A stretch of 64,000 nt of DNA, taken from Populus alba. Taxonomy: Eukaryota > Streptophyta > Magnoliopsida > Malpighiales > Salicaceae. How positions within the stretch are numbered: position 1 is the stretch's first letter; every line of letters starts with the position of its first letter. Location of the stretch: contig NC_133284.1 in NCBI RefSeq assembly GCF_005239225.2, positions 28,320,339 to 28,384,338 of the forward strand, read 5' to 3'. Positions 1-13,600 of this stretch are shown here, piece by piece. The notes below the pieces were generated by a model. The model worked only from the letters and a program-made list of their open reading frames with translations. It ran no database searches and was not told the DNA's origin. Both the position numbers and the translations under genes were made by a program.

Positions 1-1960
1 AAATATCACTTAACTATGATTAGAAGATTTTTACTTTTTTAAGCACAGTGTATTAACTATATTACCTTTCAAATCAAGATTCTCAAAGCATCTTTTCATG
101 GGCTAATTCATCATTTCATAATGGTTTTTTTTACCGTAACTATTTGATCTTATAACAATGTTGTCTTTTAATACATAAAAGAAAAAAAAAAACAGTTGAC
201 GTGTATGCCTAACTTCACTGGTTAAAAATCTTGTTTTGTTGTGTCATTTGATGCGTCTTGGTATTATATTTCTACATGGGCGGTGTGTATATGGTAATTT
301 TATCTGGTTTGACACCAATTTGACTTACTAAATCCAATCAACTCAATGACCCGAGTCTCAGATTTCTTTTACTTATTTGAAAATCGTAGTATCGCCTTAA
401 CTTTTTTCTTCTTACACCTAGAAAAATTTCTCCCAACCCAAGGTGTTGCGCCAACCATTGATATATGTTTACTCAAGTCAGTTTTATTAGTTATTTTTTT
501 TAAATTGATTTTTTTTCACTTTCAACCTTCAATATTTGATTCGTTATAATTGGGCTTTCTATTTTGTTTTGTTATGAGTTCCATAATTTTATCACAATCT
601 CATACATGCATCGTGGGTTTTGCATGGCAACCATAATTGGTCTGAGTCGATTTAGTATGTCGTCGTCTCAATAATTTTTTTATATAAAAAAATATATATT
701 ATGCAATGTGTCACCATTTAAGTATTTGAAAGATGTTTTAGCCAATATAAATCAAATTTTAACTTTCTAACATCTTTATATTTTTTTTATTGAAAAAAAT
801 AATAATTTGACTTGTGTCGTAGCATGAGCTAAAAACTAGTACACCTTTTATTTCTCATTGTTAGAATTCCATCAAAAGGTCTAATGCAAGATTTGTTTTA
901 AGAAAAATAAAGAGTTTCCTTATTTTTATTTATTTAAGTTTAAAAATTTTATTTTTTTTCTATTCAATTTTATTATGCTTTTCTAGTTTTTCCTATTTAA
1001 TGAGAATAGTTTTTTTTTTTTTTATATATATTTTATTTATCATATTTAGTATTACTAAAGTCTTCTAGTTTTTTCTATGTAAAAGTAATAATAGTTTTAT
1101 GACAAGTGAAACTAAGATGAACAAAAATTAAATATTATGGGTGTCTTTCCATGCTGATGGTACTCTTAGTTTATAGAGTTTTGACTTGTAATTATCACTC
1201 TTGGCTATGTTAGTTATCTCCACGGTACTTAACCATGATCTTAAAGATTTTTTTATTACAAGTTTATTATTATCACAAAGATAAATTTACTTAAGGGTCA
1301 TATGTATTATAAGAGTTTTTCTCATTATATGTTCTCAATGTTTAGTATTACTCAAATAAATATGTTTAGTATTATTCAAATAAATATCATGCATTTCGGA
1401 GAATGAATTTTATATATAGGTAGAAATTATTATTCTAATGCCAAAAAAACATTGAAGTATAATCAAAGCATATCTTTTATTAGAGGTTGAATCGATCATC
1501 ATTAGAAGAATTAAGCGAAAAATTATTTAGTATAATATGGTATAACTTATGGCTTTTTTCAAACAAGTATCAGATTATCCATAACAACCATATTAACTCT
1601 ATTAAGCTATTCAATATTCCTTTTGGTTATCACTTTGTTTAAGCAAATCTAAATATCAATGTTTTTTTTTTTTTTTTTATTTTTTTTTATTTTTTATGGA
1701 TTGCCATTTCAATCATTTCTCTTGTTGGACTAGGGATGCTAATTTAATCCAAACTTAGAAAATACTGAATCCAAACAAGTTGATTTTTTTAATAGTTACC
1801 TTATATTAAATATAATAGATAGAATATGAATATTGTAAAAAATAATCTAAACCTTCAGAGATATATGCATCAATATCATATTAATAAATCAACATTTTTT
1901 TGGTATTATGAAAAATGAATTTTGAGCACAACTCCTTGTTTAAAAGGTTTAAAGTAAGGT
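1..1960. other. AT-rich intergenic sequence
   Basis: No reading frame here has recognisable protein content. The sequence is AT-rich with many T and A runs, for example the long T tract near 1660-1690. Nothing resembles an RNA gene or a complete transposon. Confidence 0.5.
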
Positions 1961-1964
1961 GATA

Positions 1965-2830
1965 ACCCATTAATAGGCGGGAAGAGCCTGCGTCTAGACC
2001 TAACATTCCTAGGCGTGGCAGGATGTCAAGACCAGATGACATAGGTTTAGCTCATTTCGAGGTCCTAACACCTTTGGACGTGGCTACAAGCCAAGCCCAA
2101 GTGGACATAGGTCTAGCGAGCTACTAGACCCAGCTTCTTTGTCTTGGGCTTGGGTACGCGCTAAGCCCAATTGGGCATAGTTGCATGCCAAGCATAATTG
2201 GACATGAGTTCTTCGTGTTGCCAAAACCAACACTCTTTGGCTCAACTATTTATTAAGTCTAAACAGACATGAGTTTGGCAAGCTGACAGACTCACCACTC
2301 ATGGCTTGACACCGTGCCAAGCCCAATTGGGCATAAGTTTGGTGTGCTGTCAGACTCAATGCTCTTGGATTCGGTTACATGGTAAGCCCAAATATATATG
2401 GGTCTCGCAAGCTCCTAGACCCACCTCTTCTAGGCTTTGCATCATTCCGAGCCTAATCGAGCATGAATCTAACATATTGTTAAATCTAACGTCCTTGGAC
2501 TTAGCTACATGCTAAGCCTAATGGAACATAGTCTAGCGAATTACTAGACCCACCATCTCGGGCTTGGTATTACACCGAGCCCAAGAGGGTATGAGCCTGG
2601 TAAACTGTTAGACCTAACATCCTTAAGCTTGGTTACGCGCTGAGCCACATGGGTCTAACAAGCTATTAAACTCATTATCCTTAAACTTAGCTGCATGTCA
2701 AGGCCAATTAGACATAGGTCTAACAACCTTCTTAACACATCAACCTAGTGCTTGACTGTGTGTCAATCCCAATTGGATAAAGGGGTTCGACATGCTACAA
2801 AACCTATTGATCATGGGCTCGACAATGTGC
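1965..2830. repeat. Degenerate ~65-bp tandem minisatellite
   Basis: A phrase of the type AAGCCCAATTGG-CATAGGTCT recurs about every 64-65 bases. Clear starts lie near 2319, 2384, 2449, 2513, 2577, 2641, 2700 and 2766, with older, looser copies back to about 2000. Each unit also carries a CTAGACCCA-type segment and a CTTGG(G/A)CTTGG segment. The block is much richer in G+C than its surroundings and has no conserved reading frame. It is probably non-coding tandem DNA, perhaps from inside a decayed transposon. The copies have diverged by substitutions and small indels. Confidence 0.8.
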
Positions 2831-5800
2831 CTAACAAAAATGACTAAAGGCCCGAAGATTATTATAGACCCCATGTTAGGTCATAAAGCTCCATTTGTTT
2901 ATCCTTATGACTTCTAATATAGAATGTTAATGTCAAGGATATTCGTCTCCCTAAACTCATAGGTGTATAAAAAATCTCTCAATGACTTACTATATTTCCA
3001 TCTCATTATATTGTGTAAGAGATATTTGTCTCTCCTCATTAATATTATGTATGTAATATTTATCTCTTATGATCATGAAAAAATAACTCTTTAGCCCCTC
3101 TATTTCTGCAAAACAATAAGGCTAAGAGGCTATAAATACTCCTTAAACTACTTAGATAAATGATTCATAATTTATATTTTCTAGACACTAATAATTTTAA
3201 ATCTTAGAGTATTTATCATGCCAAAATAAGAAAAAACACTTTTGTTTTTGAAATTTGATGCTCACTTTTTTATTTATTGCAATCATTTTCTTAAAAATTA
3301 TTGACTTTATTATCCGAGTTTTTTTAAATCCCCATTAAAATGGATTGGTTTGCAGGTATTAGGTCTTATACCACCAATCATCCACTTCTTAAGCTTCGAA
3401 TAATGAAATATTGACATGAACATATTATATGTGTTTGAAGTGTGGTTGCAGTTGCTTTTTCAAAGTGTTTTTCACTTAGAAATACATCAAAATATTTTTT
3501 TTAAATTAATTTTGATGTTAGCACATCAAAACGATTGAAAAACACTAAAAAAATATTTATTTTAAACAAAAAAAATTAAAAAATTTAAGAACATAGGTTA
3601 AATTGCATTCCCAAAAAGTCCTTATAATTACTCATTGTTCAAGCACCAAAAAACCCTCATTTCTAAAAATATTAAATTTTAAAACATCATCACATATACA
3701 TATAAATAAAGAGAAATTCTTATTTTTTTGAATCTAATATAATATGTACATATCATAATAAAGCTAAAGCCCACACAAAGAGAACTCATCACGGCTATTA
3801 TCTTTGAAGGAGTGAGTAATGAATAGTTTACAGAGGCAAATTTCTCGTTCAAAAGTAATCAAAAGGTTCAACTAAAAGAGAACGCCTTTATTTCCTATTT
3901 TGAAAGAAATCAGATTTATTTCCTTGCAGCATTAATACTCAAGAACCTTTCTTTTGTCTTCATAATTCTCTCAAGCCTCTTAACTCGTGCATGATCAAGA
4001 TTTATTTGCGATCAAGATCTAACTTGTTTCAAGCACGGAAGGACGAAATAAAAGAAAGTTAATCCTTTGGGTGAAGGACATAAACTTTGTGGAATGATAA
4101 AACTAGACCTATTTATAATTATTTAAAATTGAGGATTTGAGGATATTAAATATAAATTAAACAACGGGCAGAGCTGATATAAAACAAAACAAAGTAAATT
4201 TAAAAGTCATATATGAAATTTGACATCATCATGCTTATTTAATATTTTGATAATTTTTATTCTATTTATACTTCTCGTTAAAAAATCATGGGATTTATCT
4301 AAAAAGAAAAAAAAAATTAGAAAATTAATTTAGTCACTGGTAACGTACTAATAATCAAATGTTTTATCCATTTTAGTGCTATTGTGCTGTTTTTTAAAAA
4401 TATATTTTTATTTAAAAATGTATTAGAATAATTTTTTTTAAATTTTGTCTCGTTTTTTATATCAGCCTAAAACACTATAAAAAATATTAATTTAATAATT
4501 GTTTAAATTAAATAAATTTTTTAAAAAATACACAAATATAAAAATAAAATGTAAGACTTGGTTGCTTATATATTGAGCTATTCCTGTAAACAAAAGGTTC
4601 AGAAGATTAAAGAAATTTCTGACTCCAGATGACGGAATGTATATGTCAACATGACAATGGAAGTTAACATGAATAAATCTACGGAAACATGCAAAATTAC
4701 GCTAAGAGATCAAAGAAAATGAAATCCTCAAAGTCAAGACATCATATGAAACTTAATGACTAATTAAAATCATAAACATCCAAATTAGTAAATGGAAAAT
4801 TTCAAAATAATTTTGAAAAGAAATATTAGTTACTAGGAGTTGTTTTACCCTCCTCTTTCATATAAAGGTCGAGACTTATAAAAAAATTATAATGAGTTTC
4901 ATTTTTATATGAAAATGAGAAATATAACTTTTTAACATAGTATTTCTAGGAAATATTTTAGGGGGCGAACCTCCAGGGTTTAATTTTTTTTCAAAATCCC
5001 TCCTCATTTTGTTAATAATTTTAAATAAATTCAACAAAATGGCTTCCTAGATTAATGAATATACAATCATCCCTACCTTGAAATAATCTTAATTTCGTTT
5101 ACCTTTGCTTACAGCAACTTCTGAGAAAAATGTGTCATGCTCGTAAATGAATTAATATGTATGTGTTTGAAAATGTGGTGTTAATTCATAAATAAATTAA
5201 TGTGTATTTGTTTTGAAAGTGCTGGTTCAAAGTATTTTTTTCAGAAATAAATTAAAATAATATTTTTTATTTTAAAATTTATTATTAATATTAATATATG
5301 AAAAAACAATTTAAACTCAAAACAATTTAAGTTTTGAATAAACAAACTGGAATATCAAAAACACTTAAAATTTCCAACTTCATGATTGGATTTGGTAGTT
5401 GCTGCTCAAGTCATGATTAATCCTATTCGTGTAAGAAGCGGTGCTTTTGAATTTTTTCAGAAAGCACCATGGAAGGATCCTAAACACATCCATCCATCCA
5501 CTAACAATTTCGTCTGTAAGTGTTGGACTGAGCACTAGTACCAAACTGGAAAAGATTCGCTAGTGAGTGCTCTCGCTCAGGTCAACTTCTTAAAGTTTTT
5601 GTAAAAGAGTTCAATTAAAGAACAAAACAAGGCATTTTTCCATAGCCAAACTGTGTACATGTCACAGACAGCACACGATTTAGTCAAGTCATGCAATGCA
5701 TAATTATTAAATCAGCCCGGTGTAATAAGTCAGTATCTTATTAAGGTTAAATTTTAAAAACATAATTTAAAATTAATCTAATTTAACTTGATTTATTCGT

Positions 5801-6279
5801 GAGTCCATTCGTATCGATAACCCATTTAAAATCTAGTTTTAATTTATTTATTTTAAGTTCAATTACATTGTTTTATTTTTTTTTTGAAAAAAATGAAGCC
5901 ACTTCATTTTGATTGATACTAATTAACTCATCCACTCAAACTGAGTTTAAAAACATCATTGCAATGTGCTGTGGGGTGCCTACACTAACGCCAGCGGCAA
6001 GCACTCAAAAACAAATGATAGAGCAAAGTACTTGTATATTTATCATGGATGCAATGATTACTGAGTAATGATAACAGAGAAGAAGTCAACCCATGATATT
6101 ATGGGGAGAATCCAGATTCATAATCTTATCAATTCAGCATGTAATGGCATAGGATTCCCAAAGCAACCTTTAAAAAACATTCTCGCCATTTTATTCAAGT
6201 TTTGTTATGATTACTGAAAATGAAGTGAATAAAAATTGCTTGTTGCTTGTCCAAAACACCATCATCGTTCAGTCGCAGC
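2831..6279. other. Intergenic sequence with MITE relics
   Basis: No supported gene. The stretch is AT-rich and contains eroded copies of the short repeat described at 28204-28420: 3427-3600, and weaker traces near 4390-4540 and 5160-5350. Confidence 0.45.
3427..3600 (+). repeat. Eroded MITE copy (GTGTGGTTGCAGTTG family)
   Basis: The left part reads GTTTGAAGTGTGGTTGCAGTTGC, followed by segments about 'aaatacatcaaaa' and 'tgttagcacatcaaaacgattgaaaaacact'-like sequence. It matches in order the left and middle of the better-preserved element at 28204-28420. The right end is missing or unrecognisable. Confidence 0.55.
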
Positions 6280-6799
6280 ATGCAACATTTCAAGCCCGGG
6301 ATGAGCAGGCTGACTTCCGTCCATCTTCTCCTGGCGTGGCTGCTGCTTGTAGCTTCTCAACAACGTTTCTCCTCCAATATCAAGGTCCAAGCTGTTGAAG
6401 CAGGCAAGCAACTTCTCCTCTGTTTTTCAATAATATTATTGCCAGTATCCTCTAGTGATTTATCGGGGAGTACAAGGTATAAATCCTCCTCGTACCACTC
6501 TTGTGCTAGAAATTTGTAATGGTTGACTTCATCATGCCTTTGATGTCACAGTTCATTTCAAACCGAACCCTGCTCAACTTACCTCAAAATCACACAAGGG
6601 AAACGTCTTACCAGTTTGGGTAAGGAATTCAGTCTGCAAACATTTACTTTTACCAATCTTGATGCAAATGATTGGTGCCTTTACTCTCTCGGTCCTTTCA
6701 TTTATGCTATGACACAAACAGGTTGCAGAGAAGAGGATTCATAAAAGTCCATCAGGACCCAACCCTGTAGGCAATCACAACCCACCATCCAAGCAATGA
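6280..6799 (+). CDS. CLE46: CLE46-like secreted signalling peptide precursor
   Basis: This is a two-exon gene for a CLE prepropeptide, a family of secreted peptides that signal through leucine-rich-repeat receptor kinases at the cell surface. Exon 1 runs from ATG 6280 (or ATG 6301) to 6403. It encodes a short basic start and a strongly hydrophobic signal peptide, LLLAWLLLVAS. Exon 2 runs from 6729 to the stop at 6797-6799 and encodes HKSPSGPNPVGN followed by HNPPSKQ, the CLE box plus a short tail as in CLE46. The best frame-consistent intron is 6404-6728, with a GC donor (CAG|GCAAGC) and a TTGCAG acceptor, giving 64 aa from 6280. A GT-AG alternative (donor 6385, acceptor ending 6721) is also in frame and gives a slightly shorter product. 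The CLE box assignment is firm; the exact intron and start are inferred. Confidence 0.75.
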
Positions 6800-7667
6800 A
6801 CCGACAGACGCGCCGGTTAGCACAGCCAGTAGAAGGGGAGGTCCACAGGATTCCATTAAGGTAGGAGAAGATCAGCTGGTATTCATTTAGGTTGGAAAAA
6901 ACCTGATCCCTGGGTTTTTATGCTTGTATAAAAGATGAAATTAGCTTAGAGTCATCATCTTACATCAATATTCGATGAAGAAAATGCACGTTTCTTGTCT
7001 CTAGTAAAGCCTTTTGTCAGGAGTTGTTTCTGTAGAGAAAACACATTCCAAACAGAGATTCCCGTGTCTTAATCAGATTATATTGTGTTAGCAGAAACAA
7101 TCGTTCGTCAATCATGCTAGATAGTACTTTCAGCTCCAGATTATTCTCAAAAAAATGCGAGAGCAAACGTTGTGACTTAGCTTTCTCAGGGCGGTGTAGT
7201 TTGCCCTCTCCCCTGATTTCCGACAGCATTTTTGTAGGATAAATATACATCAGCTCAAGTGTGCAACACAACATCTCAATGCAGAAGCCTCAATGAACTG
7301 AGAAATGGTGCTTGTGGGAACCAGGTGAACACTAAATATGAATTTTCCAGCTCTAAGAAATTTGCCAGGTTGTCTTGATCAAGTTTTTTAACCCTGTTAT
7401 AAAAATTGCACTCGAGACTTTAAGCAGCTTCCGTTCCATGTCGGATTCATGTTTCTCTTTGGGTGTGCCATACCAATGGCATGACAACACGACAATGCTT
7501 AATAAATGAGGCATAATAACAGTTCAGAATCGGCAGATTTGCATCATTAGCCAACTCATCTTGGAATGAGCCACCATAAAAATGGCACTATATATCATCT
7601 ACAATATACCTTGCTGGATATACAGGACCTGTCAAGAACTACAATCATCTTGTCGGTGTAAAGTTTT

Positions 7668-10600
7668 TTATACAGTTCGCTTTCTCTTTGACCGCTTGCT
7701 TCTTTTTGGCCGTGAAATATCAGGGACCCTTTTGCTTGCACTAGAAGCATATGCTTCTTCCAGAACCTCCTCCCCCTGTTGAAGAATTGAGTTAGTTACA
7801 GACACAAGAAAACATTAATAGTACTATGAGCTGTCTGGTTTATCATTGCTAGTAAAGAAAAAACAGGTGTGGTTATTGACAGTGTTGGTATTTTTATATA
7901 AGGTAGACTAGAGCCCTCAAATTCCTTGGATGCAATGAAATTTGTTTAGAGTTGCGTTTGTCTGTTCAATCCACTATTGCAGGAATTTTCAACTGTGTTC
8001 GACCAGCCCACATCGCTTGCCAAGTAATTTACATTTGATGGTCGCAAAAGAAATTTTAATGTTTTTTATTAGAGTCCCTTTTTGACAATAGAACATTCTT
8101 TCTTTGAATCCTAAGAAACGCCAGTGCTGATAGGGATCTGTGGGCTTCACTTTATGGCAGTAAAGAGTTACATGTGAACAATGTTCCATTTCCACAATTG
8201 CATATGCTCGAAAACCATAGACACATGGCGCCCGTACAACACCCCTTACTCCCACATCCATGGGCTATTTGAATTCACTTCAAGGGTCAATCACTCACAA
8301 TGGAGCAGTGAACCACCGGCTGCTACCAAAAAATCAAGACAGCAAAATGATTATCACATCGGGCAGAACTCTTAACTGTGTCAAAGATCACCAGTTTTCA
8401 AGCCTCACTATTTTCTTATACGCTGTATTAAGACCCTCAGAACATTGATGCATATGCATAGGAAGAGTTAATATGCCTTTATGGCAATGACGAACATCCT
8501 AACAAGGTTTTAACCCTCCAATCCATTGTCCCGCAACAAGCTCTTCTCAACCAAAATGGACTCCAACGAGCCTAAACATGTAACTAGTGCCATGTTTCAC
8601 AAGGGAGGTGATATCCACACTCCCACTAGTTTTTTTTCTTCGAAACAGACAATTACACTCAAGAAAGTCATCTTATCAGTCTACCTGTCTGTCCCTACCT
8701 CTCTCTTCCTAAAATCTGTAGCACCATAACTACCAGTCTACCACCACCAAATCAAAAACTTGTTTCCATTTCCTTTTCCTCTGTGCTTGATTTCTATTTC
8801 TTTTGACTGATATCACTGTATATCTCACTAATACAATCATTTCACCTCCACTGTTGCCGATCACCACGATGCCAACTGCAACTCAATCAACTACTATTGA
8901 TGCCTTGATCCACCAAACCAACGCTTTCTTTACCCGAATGGAATCATCTGAGCCGGCCACTTGAGATTAGTTCTACCTTAGATTAAGGGCATATTTCATT
9001 ATACCCTTAAGCTGTATGTACTGTCTACTTTGCCCAAACTACAAAAGGGTTTTCATGTTTTGACATTTCTGCACTTTTAGCAGATCTGGTTGTTGTCTGT
9101 TTATTTGATGCGAGAATTCCCTCAACGCTTGGGCAGGGTATATCAAAGACTACTGTATGTATTTAATCATAAAAATTGCAAAATAAGTGCGGAAATGAAA
9201 AAATGCCAGCCAATCATGGTACATTAATAAATAGAGGGGGGTGATCAAAAGTCATTCGACTAGTTGCAAATTTCAAAAATTGCACTCAAGATAGTTTGGG
9301 AAGTGAGAAGTTACAGGCGATGTGGGTTTCAAAAAAACAGAGACAAACAGAAAAAATGTAGAGTGAGGATGACTTTTAACGAGGGGTATAGTTGTCAGTT
9401 TATATGAAAATGAATTAAGTGGAGTGTGGTTATAATGTTTGAGCCTTTAAGGGGTGTGGATATCACCTGCCCCCTTTCACAAGACTCAGACAAGTGATGA
9501 GTTTAAGAAATCTTATTACTTGTATGATGATAATCATGATATGAGGCTTCATAAATCTAACATGAGGTTGGTGGGTTTCCTTGCAATGCATGAGTATCGC
9601 CACCATAGAAATACAGATACCTTCCCTTTCCTGGCCCACTAACAATACCATGATTAAAAAAGTTGAGAAATTTAGATTTCAGGCAGTATTCAAGATGGTT
9701 TTTGTTTGTATCAATTAAACAACTCGTAAGAGCTGAAATTTAGGGTTTACCTTGTCATTGGTCTCTTCATCTGTATCCTCATCAGAACCAGATGCAGAAT
9801 CCAGATCTTGAACACCTTCTGTTGGCAATGCCTTGCGCAATGTTTTGCTCTTGTCTTGTTCCTTTAACTGCTTGAACCTGTTGATTTCCATCTTTGTTTA
9901 TCAGACCCTTTTCTAGCTGCTGGAATGATAAATGGTACTTCAAAGAAGAACACTGACCTATCACCAGGCTGCCCTGGTTGTGAAGCTGATCTTTTTGCAC
10001 GTCCTGCAGTGATGATTCCACTTGCATTCTCATTAACCACAGGCTTTGCACCACCTAATTTGCGTAACCATACCTGTTGGGCTGTGCTGAGGACGTTGTT
10101 TGTGAACCTGTATATCACAAGATATACTTTATAGAATAATAAACTACATTGCGCACACACACACACACACACTAAGAACCATTACACAGCTTAACAAGGG
10201 TGAAGTATATATAAACACCAAAACTCATGCCTGTGTTTAACTAAAGGACAACTGCAAATTTCACTTCTTTAAGCAAATATGGAGGTGTTCCAGAAGCCAG
10301 AGGAATTAACAGCAAGAGAAACTTGTGAAACCACACGCAAATGTACAGACTAGTTTATGTGGGAATGAAGTTCAACTATCAGCAAAATGATTGAGTTACA
10401 ATAAATGCTAACTTATTTACCCTAAAGAGAAACTGATGTCAATGCACCATTTAAAATGCCTCTATGACACATAATGAACAGTGTTCATAGCTTTTCCATG
10501 TGAGGGAAGGTATAAATACGAACAGAACAAAATAACAGATGTGCTATTCCTGCTAATGATATTTCAGAGTGACAATATGATGTGAGAGGTTTTTATTGAT

Positions 10601-13600
10601 GGCACAAAATCATAAATTGATGGACTTCTTGCTTCCTCAAAGTCAATTAATGAAGCTAAATACATGAATACAAAACATGCATACATTCAGTTGTGAGTGA
10701 CATTGCCAGAAAGAAACGAACCAGTATATAGATAATCCTGATGGAACAGACAAAGAGAAGTAACCAATCATGATGGGTAGAAACTTGAAAACAAGAAGTG
10801 TATTCTTTTGAGTCGGATCATCTGTCTGTGAAACCAGAATAATTCCGGGTTAAAGAATCACTGGATGAATAACAATGAAATACAGAAAAAGAAATCCATT
10901 TCTCTACCTGGGGAGGCTTCATGATCTCCATTGATACATACTGAGAAGCAATGAGGAGGACAGGCAAAACCAGGTATGCTGCAGTGTCATGCCAGCCTAA
11001 TGGTGGATGACCATCCTGCATGACAGGATAAGATTATCCAAATCTGCTGCACAGTCTAAGGGAAGAAATACGACTTCACATCCCCTCACTAATAGTAAAA
11101 TAGTAAAACAACAGCAAATGCAGTTACATGTAATTTGCATTTTGGAGTGTAAATTAGTCATCTCTTCACATTCAAATAACCCATGGTGTCACTGGTGTAC
11201 ATTAGTTTATCCATGGCATCACAATGGAAGTACTCCAGAAGACATGAAATAAGCAAACAGGCAAAACTGAAAACTAAACTTTCCTCTCTTCTCTCTCAAA
11301 CCACTTGACTCTCCTCTTTCAAAATCAAGGCTAGGGTATATGAGAAAGGATACTTTTGAAGAAGAAAATAATAAGAATTAAGTTTATCAGTACATTAAAA
11401 ATAAATAAATCTAGTTCTAGTATAATGGAGGTGGATACCTATAACAGCTCCGAGGAACTAAGACATTACAATAGTTAACAGATAATATAATATGCTGCAT
11501 GTTTTACTACGACACACTGCAACTGAAAGATCTAATTCAAGCACAAGCAAGGATCAATGGCGAGCATTTTTTCAACATATATTAAAGAAGCTCCAAGGGA
11601 AAGTCAAAGATTTTGCGAAGATGTGAAGAACACAACAATTTTTTTTTTCTGATGGACAGCATGACATCAACCACTCATAGAAACACAAAAATGCATCTGC
11701 CATCAACTACATTTCCTACAATTCCATAGAGATTTAAGCACAGCAAAAGGCACTCATGGTCCCTGCATGACCTAGATTTCATGTTTAGATTTGCTCTTAT
11801 AAATCCCACTCGATGAAAAAGGGGGAAGTGATAAGTTGATTTGGCCATGTTGAGCGTAGGCCACAAGAGACCTGGTTTAGAGAATTAACATGTTAAGAGA
11901 AAGCAGAAAAGAGGGGAAGAGGGAGACCTAAGTTAAAATGGATGGAAGGAGTATCAAAGGAATTAAGAGCTCGATATCGAGGTGATTTGGTATGTGATCA
12001 CGTGAAATGGCGCTAAAAGATCCTTATAGCCTACCCCAACTAGTTTGGGACTAAGGCTTTGTTGTTGTTGTTGTTCCAAGTAACTCTAATAAAGGCTTGA
12101 ATGATGGAATTGCATGAGGATCACTTAGGGCAGTGAGCAGGTTGGGTCAAACACCAATTCTGCCTTGAATTCCTTTCCCGGTATTTTAAATCCAAAACTG
12201 GTTTACAGATCCAATAATTAATCAGAATCAGTTACAAATGAAAAGATCCAAATTAATTTGATTCCATCCAAATAATGAGAATCCAAATTTATAAATACAT
12301 TTGTGCATCTGTATATATATATACATAAGTTCACGTTAAAGAGAAAATTTTTAAACAGAATATAGTCATTTGTTCAAATTGTGTTTGAAAATCCACTTCT
12401 AATACTTAAGAAACAGATAAAACTTTATATCTTACTAAACTGCACTGGATCTCACTGTTTAAGCTATACAATTACCACTAGGTCCATATCAAGATTGAGA
12501 GTTTTGGGACACAGAAACAGGAGCTTCGGATTCTAAAGATGAATCTGAACAAATATAAGAAAAATTTAGATCTCTTGACAGTATAATAAGAAATGTATAA
12601 AAGATGTTTGACATATTGCCCTGCTAGAGAAAGAAACAGATCCTCAGATAGGGACCCAAGGCTGCTTAGCATCATCTTTCTGTGCCTAACAGTGAAATTA
12701 CCTCATCAAACCTGCAATCTAAGAGCTAATGAAGCAATGTCACACAACATAACCCTGGGAAGGAGATATAACTATTACTCTAGCATTCGTGCAATCACAA
12801 CCTCATGCCCTGACCAAAATGTATCTGAATAAAGTATACCTCAGTTTATGGTGTTGTCACAAATTACTCCAATATCTCATCTATGCTGAATACAACTATT
12901 CAAAAGTTAATAAAGAAACTCAAGAGAGCCAAAATCCACTGAGCTAATCAAGTTCATTTGGAAAACAAACTGTATGGATAATAACCCGCAAATGAAAAGC
13001 GATATTCCAATCTGGCTCTCCAATTTTTCAGACATGTGCTTCTAACGAAAGTGGTAAAGTTACATCAATAAAGATCAATGTCACAAGTTTTTCACGAGTA
13101 GGGAGAAACGAAAACGTTTGACATCGATGATAGGAGTAGAAAAAAATAATTGTTAGATTCATGATTATGATGAAAGTAAAGTCTCATTACCACAAAAGGA
13201 AAAAGCCAGGAAATGCCGGATCCACTTTGTCGAGCTGCAATTGTAGTTGGCCCACCCAAAGAGGGGATCCAAAAGAAACCTTCCGTCAACAGTCCCTTTA
13301 AGAAAAAAATTTACAGTCATCAGCAATGGCCACTTTGTTCTGCACACACACATGAACTGGCATGCTGAGCACACATAACATTGCACAAAAGATAACATGG
13401 TATCAACCTATTAAATACCTCATTTGCAACGTTTGAAAGCGCTTGATACAGGCCTATCCATACTGGTATTGTAGCCAAAGTAGGAAAACAACCTAAGATG
13501 AGAAGTTCTTCAGCATTAGCACCATAAGCCATTCCAGTATTGAATATGAAAACAGATGCAATGCTTTAAAGCAGTACCTGCTAACGGATTAACTCCAGCC

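Noticed and set aside
8869..8965. Short gag-like stretch in ALB3 intron 9 (ALIHQTNAFFTRMES)
   Set aside because: It resembles the start of some retroelement gag proteins, but it is too short and has no further retroelement sequence beside it.
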